Assembly (NCBI RefSeq): GCF_918698245.1
Contig: NZ_CAKKMS010000007.1
Span: 62,001-126,000 of the forward strand
DNA from: Pedobacter sp. Bi126
GTDB lineage: Bacteria; Bacteroidota; Bacteroidia; Sphingobacteriales; Sphingobacteriaceae
Direction: 5' to 3'
Length of the DNA stretch: 64,000 nucleotides
A program made the translations under genes and the position numbers. Below are positions 60,662-64,000 of this stretch, piece by piece; the stretch's first letter is position 1; each line of letters starts with the position of its first letter. The notes beneath the pieces are model-generated. The model was not told the DNA's origin. It was given only the letters and a program-made list of their open reading frames with translations, and searched no databases.

Positions 60662-61084
60662 TTAAGCCTGCGCTTCTAAATATTGCGCATAACAATAGCC
60701 TTCTTCTCCATCGTTAGTTCTTACCAGCCACCATAAATCGTTGCTTCTGTTTACAAGGGTAATTACTTCGCCATGCGCAGCCTTACCTACAATTGGTTGA
60801 TCGGTTCCCGGACCTTTACGGATATTTAGATTACTGCTCTCTGTGATAACTTTTGCGTGCGTAACGGCTGCATCAATGGCCACGTTTACATTCAGAACCA
60901 GATCACCTGAAGTAAAATTTGGATCAATCTGATTGTAAACTTCCCAAAGGTGGTCTTTAGTCGCGCCATCGGCAGCGGTTCCATCTATGTATAAAATCCC
61001 ATCCTGCTCCCTTACTGCTAAATCTGCTATGCCTGCCGTAGTTGCTGCGTCAGTTAGTGCTTTATATTTATCTGCTAATGCCAT
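60662..61084 (-). CDS. BON-like and SH3 domain protein
   Basis: Protein of 140 residues with no signal peptide. The N-terminal half (about 1-75: YKALTDAATTAGIADLAVREQDGILYIDGTAADGATKDHLWEVYNQI) resembles a BON domain, the putative phospholipid-binding fold. The C-terminal half (ESSNLNIRKGPGTDQPIVGKAAHGEVITLVNRSNDLWWLVRTNDGEEGYCYAQYLE) is a bacterial SH3 domain with the usual NIRKGPG start and GY..YLE end. It follows the BON lipoprotein gene by 7 bases and is surely co-transcribed. The pair may protect or sense the cell envelope; this role is an inference. Confidence 0.85.
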   Translation of the reverse strand: MALADKYKALTDAATTAGIADLAVREQDGILYIDGTAADGATKDHLWEVYNQIDPNFTSGDLVLNVNVAIDAAVTHAKVITESSNLNIRKGPGTDQPIVGKAAHGEVITLVNRSNDLWWLVRTNDGEEGYCYAQYLEAQA

Positions 61085-61091
61085 GGTGGGG

Positions 61092-61556
61092 TTATTTAAT
61101 GGTTAATTTATTGTCGATTTTTTTAGGTTTTAATGCACTCAAATGTTGCATTAAAGTTATTAGAGAGGCTTTTTTAATCTCCCCGGTTAAGAGAATTACA
61201 CCGTCTTTAACCTCAGCTTTCACCGTTGGAAAATCTTTGGTTGCATCAGCAACATTTTTAATTAAAGCGGAGTCTTCGGCAATTACCACTGGTACATCTG
61301 CTGGTTTAACTGTTAAATTGTTGATTACAGCTTTCACTCCTTTTTCTGCCTTTGCAATTTCTTCTGCTTTGGCCTTTGTGGCTTCATCATCAACTTCACC
61401 AGTTAAAGTTACTTCGCCTTTGGCAACGGCCACCGTAATACCTGCTGCTTCTTTGGCTTGAATTGCAGCTTGGATGGCCGCATCATTTGGTTTACAGCCT
61501 ACAAAAAATAGTGTAGTTGCAATAACCATGCTCATTAATAATTTAGTTGTTTTCAT
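61092..61556 (-). CDS. BON domain lipoprotein
   Basis: Lipoprotein of 154 residues; the lipobox is LFFVGC. Two BON domains are visible: about 27-85 (AAIQAKEAAGITVAVAKGEVTLTGEVDDEATKAKAEEIAKAEKGVKAVINNLTV) and about 92-154 (DSALIKNVADATKDFPTVKAEVKDGVILLTGEIKKASLITLMQHLSALKPKKIDNKLTI). Each shows the GxVxLTGxV pattern. BON proteins bind lipids and occur in envelope stress systems (OsmY-like). It is the first gene of a two-gene operon with the SH3 gene downstream. Confidence 0.9.
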   Translation of the reverse strand: MKTTKLLMSMVIATTLFFVGCKPNDAAIQAAIQAKEAAGITVAVAKGEVTLTGEVDDEATKAKAEEIAKAEKGVKAVINNLTVKPADVPVVIAEDSALIKNVADATKDFPTVKAEVKDGVILLTGEIKKASLITLMQHLSALKPKKIDNKLTIK

Positions 61557-61723
61557 CCTTTTGGTTTTATATTGATATTATTTGACAATACAATGCTTAG
61601 AAATTAAAGTAATTTCCTTTTTAATCGGTGGGATGACTTCGATAAAGCTAATATATGAAATGCGTTTAACTAGAAAGTGAAATCTATTAATTATTTATAA
61701 AAAAAAACGCTGTATATAAAAAG

Positions 61724-61754
61724 ACCTCACAGGTTTTCAAACTTGTAAGGTGTA
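61724..61754. repeat. GACCTCACAGGTTTT hairpin at the end of the GH20 operon
   Basis: GACCTCACAGGTTTTCAAAC followed by TTGTAAGGTGT forms an imperfect hairpin touching the CYTH gene stop at 61755. It is the third member of the family seen at 25808 and 60617 and may work as the operon terminator on the minus strand, where T-rich sequence follows. Confidence 0.5.
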
Positions 61755-62225
61755 TTAAAACCAATCTTTAAATGGCTTTAAGGTTAAATTGGAATTATAA
61801 TATTTTTCTTCTTCGGTAACTTCTCTGCTTACCCAATCTGGCAAGGTAAATATTTCGTCTTCACTGTCAAGTTCAATTTCAGCAACAATCAGGCCTTTAT
61901 TATCGCCTAAAAATACATCTACTTCCCATAGTTTGCCGCTAAAAGGGATTTCGTAACGGATTTTCGAAAGCTCAGATAAAGAGAAATTATCCAATAATTC
62001 TGTGGCTTCGGCAACTGGGATCTCATATTCATATTCCATCCGTGTGGCCCCTATTGTTTGACCTTTTATCGTTAAAAAGCCTTTGGTTTCTGTTACCCTT
62101 ACACGTATGGTTTTATCTTTATCCGTAAGCAGATAGCCTTGCCTAAAAAGCTTTCCCTCTGGTTTGCTCAGATTAGCCCACTTCTGCAGATCGATTAAAA
62201 ATTTCCGTTCTATTTCTTTTCCCAT
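61755..62225 (-). CDS. CYTH-domain triphosphate tunnel protein
   Basis: Protein of 156 residues. The N-terminal MGKEIERKFLID is the defining ExExK motif of CYTH enzymes, which bind triphosphates in an eight-stranded tunnel. Further basic and acidic strands follow (KTIRVRVTETKGFLTIKG, TRMEYEYEIP, KIRYEIPF, WEVDVFLGDNKGLIVAEIEL). Small bacterial members are usually inorganic tripolyphosphatases; adenylate cyclase activity is another option in the superfamily. Its ATG overlaps the stop of the ACT-domain gene by one base (TAATG), showing translational coupling. Confidence 0.92.
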   Translation of the reverse strand: MGKEIERKFLIDLQKWANLSKPEGKLFRQGYLLTDKDKTIRVRVTETKGFLTIKGQTIGATRMEYEYEIPVAEATELLDNFSLSELSKIRYEIPFSGKLWEVDVFLGDNKGLIVAEIELDSEDEIFTLPDWVSREVTEEEKYYNSNLTLKPFKDWF

Positions 62226-62617
62226 TATTTGGAGAGTTGTTCTAAAATATTCATCGCTGCCTCCTTATCTTTCACATTCACAAATATATGGTCGTGATAA
62301 TAGCCCGCGATTACGTTGCAGCTTATACCTTTTTCAGCTAGTGCAGCTGAAAATGCTGCTGTTAAACCTACTGCTTCTAAAGAAGAGTGTACGGTTAATG
62401 TGATCCAGGAAGCGGTAAAAGTATATTCAAGCCGCAAATGATCTGCAATTTCTTTTTTTAAGACCACCGTGGTTGCCTCCTGCTCTTTGAATAAACAAAT
62501 CGCCAGGTTAATATCTATTGTGTTTGGATGTTCAACCCTACAAAATACAAATTCGCCAGGATTATGCACTGGTTTCATTGTTTTTAGCAGTTTTGCCAAA
62601 CTTTTTTCCCCTGCCAT
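62225..62617 (-). CDS. ACT-domain protein
   Basis: Protein of 130 residues from the ATG at 62617 (MAGEKSLAKLLKTMKPVHNPGEFVFCRVEH). The N-terminal part resembles the aspartate-kinase-type ACT tandem, and the C-terminal part (TASWITLTVHSSLEAVGLTAAFSAALAEKGISCNVIAGYYHDHIFVNVKDKEAAMNIL) is a clear ACT fold that binds amino acids. No enzyme domain is attached, so it is likely a regulatory or sensing protein. An ATG at 62647 is rejected because it lies inside the GH20 gene. The start follows the GH20 stop by one base, so the two genes are coupled. Confidence 0.85.
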   Translation of the reverse strand: MAGEKSLAKLLKTMKPVHNPGEFVFCRVEHPNTIDINLAICLFKEQEATTVVLKKEIADHLRLEYTFTASWITLTVHSSLEAVGLTAAFSAALAEKGISCNVIAGYYHDHIFVNVKDKEAAMNILEQLSK

Positions 62618-62618
62618 T

Positions 62619-64000
62619 TTATCTTGCTCTTTTCTGCAGGTCAGCAATGGGCATACTGATCAATCTTCCAATGGGTTGTTTACCACGATAGGTAATTACA
62701 CGTAACATACTGGCATCTTTTGGTACCTGTAACGCGGCCGTGTATTTCGGGTAAAAGCGATCGGGAGTAGAGTTGTCGAAGCTATAATAGATATCCAGAC
62801 CATCTATTTCTGGCGTTAATTCGATAATTAATTGTTTATCTGCACTGCGTTTCACCGTAAAAATCGGATCGTAAATAGCAGGTGAGTATTTAATCTCTGC
62901 GAAATCTAATCGTTTGAAATGCTGTTGTGTACGATCAACGAAATTTGTCCAGTTTTTCTTTTCAATCGGACTCCAGATCGATTCGGCAATGGCAAATGCG
63001 CGTGGCCAAACCATATACTCTACCTGGCGAAAAGTAAATACCTGTTCTGTCCAAAGGTTGGCCTGTGCACCAATCACATATTGTGCATTTACGCCCGCTG
63101 GAACAGGGTTAAACTGATAGGCTTTATTTAACCTTAACGAGGCATAAACTTTTGGTTCGGTAATCGGATCCGCCTGCATATAATCCAGATATGCAAAATC
63201 TGTCGGACTCATTACCACATTGTGTTTTTCGTTCGCTGCCTGGATACCATATTTCATTCCTCTCCAGCTCATTACGGCTGCTGTTGGCGATACACCACCT
63301 TCAAGAATTTCGTCCCAGCCCATAAATTTTTTGCCTTTCGAAATCACGATCTGTTCTACACGTTTTTCAAAATATGCCTGAACCTGAGGAATGGTTTTTA
63401 AACCTTCGCGAAGCATTAAGGCTTTAACCTGATCGTTCTTTTCCCAGAAATTATGGGGGGCTTCGTCTCCACCCATGTGGATGTACTCGAAAGGAAAAAG
63501 TTTAGCTACCTGGGTAAGTACCGAATCTAAGAACACATAAACTTTTTCGTTTGCCGGGCAAAGCGTATTATCAACCAAAGCTGTTGGTGGGGCACCACGG
63601 CTCCAATCCATTATTTTCTCGCCTGAGCGAACTTTATAATTAACTGCATCTGGTGTGCATGATAAATCTGGGTATGAGGCAATGGCAGCTAAACTATGCC
63701 CCGGAACATCGATTTCTGGTAATATGTTTACAAAACGTTCTTGTGCATACTGAACAAGCTCTTTAATATCATCCTGTGTATAAAAACCGCCGTAGGTGCG
63801 AGGTTCATCAGCGGTAGGTGGGATGAAATCGCCGAAAGTTCCAGTTTTTTTAACACTCCAGGCACCTATTTCAGTTAATTTAGGCAAGCCTTTAATTTCA
63901 ATTCTCCAACCTTCATCATCTACGAGGTGCAAATGCAACAGATTAAATTTATAGCTTACCATGTCATCAATAAACTGCTTTACCTCCTGTTTGGTGAAAA
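62619..64000 (-). CDS. GH20 beta-N-acetylhexosaminidase, 5' end outside the window
   Basis: At least 460 residues of a GH20 enzyme whose start lies beyond the right edge: the frame continues from the apparent Met at 63962 through FTKQEVKQFIDDM, which fits the family alignment. YKFNLLHLHLVDDEGWRIEI and PEIDVPGHSLAAIASYPDL belong to the barrel, the catalytic Asp-Glu pair is in YIHMGGDEAPH, and YMVWPRAFAIAESIW and the Trp residues near MGWDEILEGG line the pocket. A C-terminal beta domain (ADKQLIIELTPEIDGLDIYYSFDNSTP) closes it, as in chitobiases. It is the first visible gene of a GH20-ACT-CYTH operon. Confidence 0.93.
   Translation of the reverse strand, partial: FTKQEVKQFIDDMVSYKFNLLHLHLVDDEGWRIEIKGLPKLTEIGAWSVKKTGTFGDFIPPTADEPRTYGGFYTQDDIKELVQYAQERFVNILPEIDVPGHSLAAIASYPDLSCTPDAVNYKVRSGEKIMDWSRGAPPTALVDNTLCPANEKVYVFLDSVLTQVAKLFPFEYIHMGGDEAPHNFWEKNDQVKALMLREGLKTIPQVQAYFEKRVEQIVISKGKKFMGWDEILEGGVSPTAAVMSWRGMKYGIQAANEKHNVVMSPTDFAYLDYMQADPITEPKVYASLRLNKAYQFNPVPAGVNAQYVIGAQANLWTEQVFTFRQVEYMVWPRAFAIAESIWSPIEKKNWTNFVDRTQQHFKRLDFAEIKYSPAIYDPIFTVKRSADKQLIIELTPEIDGLDIYYSFDNSTPDRFYPKYTAALQVPKDASMLRVITYRGKQPIGRLISMPIADLQKRAR

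Overview
The window comes from a Bacteroidota genome, most likely Sphingobacteriaceae and Pedobacter-like. The evidence is two SusC/SusD pairs, an ECF sigma/FecR/STN-SusC relay, Bacteroidota-type promoters (TAnnTTTG at -7, TTG near -33), DUF2723 membrane proteins, many outer-membrane lipoproteins and AT-rich DNA. The species call is an inference from gene content and style; no search was run.

Layout. 1-2406 is the end of a glycan-related operon (C-terminal end of one gene, a DUF1735+PA14 lipoprotein, a PKD+discoidin lipoprotein). 2613-5087 is a secreted glutaminase-A-like protein. 5743-7859 holds dinB, a small cytosolic protein and an orphan CheY-like regulator. 8153-25798 is a complete starch/maltodextrin locus: LacI regulator, two palindromic operators, SusC, SusD, SusE-like binder, secreted GH13 amylase, beta-phosphoglucomutase, GH65 maltose phosphorylase, second GH13, sugar MFS importer and a CBM48-GH13 lipoprotein. 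Together these explain binding and cutting at the surface, import, phosphorolysis of maltose and feeding of glucose 6-phosphate to glycolysis.

26007-36074 is a second glycan locus of a different regulatory type: ECF sigma, FecR anti-sigma, STN-bearing SusC, SusD-like lipoprotein and a GH20+LamG enzyme. It is followed by an unknown small exported protein (36510) and an S10 carboxypeptidase (37069). 39302 onward is mostly housekeeping: accA, two DUF2723 (TMEM260-like) membrane proteins, tRNA-Gln, prs, rplY, pth, a TPR membrane protein, recF, a DUF721/DciA-like gene, FKBP isomerases, ndk and nrnA, then a LuxR-type regulator, BON/SH3 proteins and a GH20-ACT-CYTH operon that runs off the right edge.

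Repeats are the most unusual part. A REP-associated tyrosine transposase (40475-41029) sits between three copies of a roughly 135-nt four-hairpin unit. A second, unrelated family of 24-nt palindromes occurs four times at 54443-54652. A diverged composite intergenic repeat recurs in nearly every long gap (about 5250, 26820, 38680, 50650). Short intergenic repeats also seem to have entered the 5' ends of two genes of the starch locus. Several housekeeping genes carry a TAnnTTTG box 5-25 nt before their start codon and are predicted to be leaderless or nearly so.
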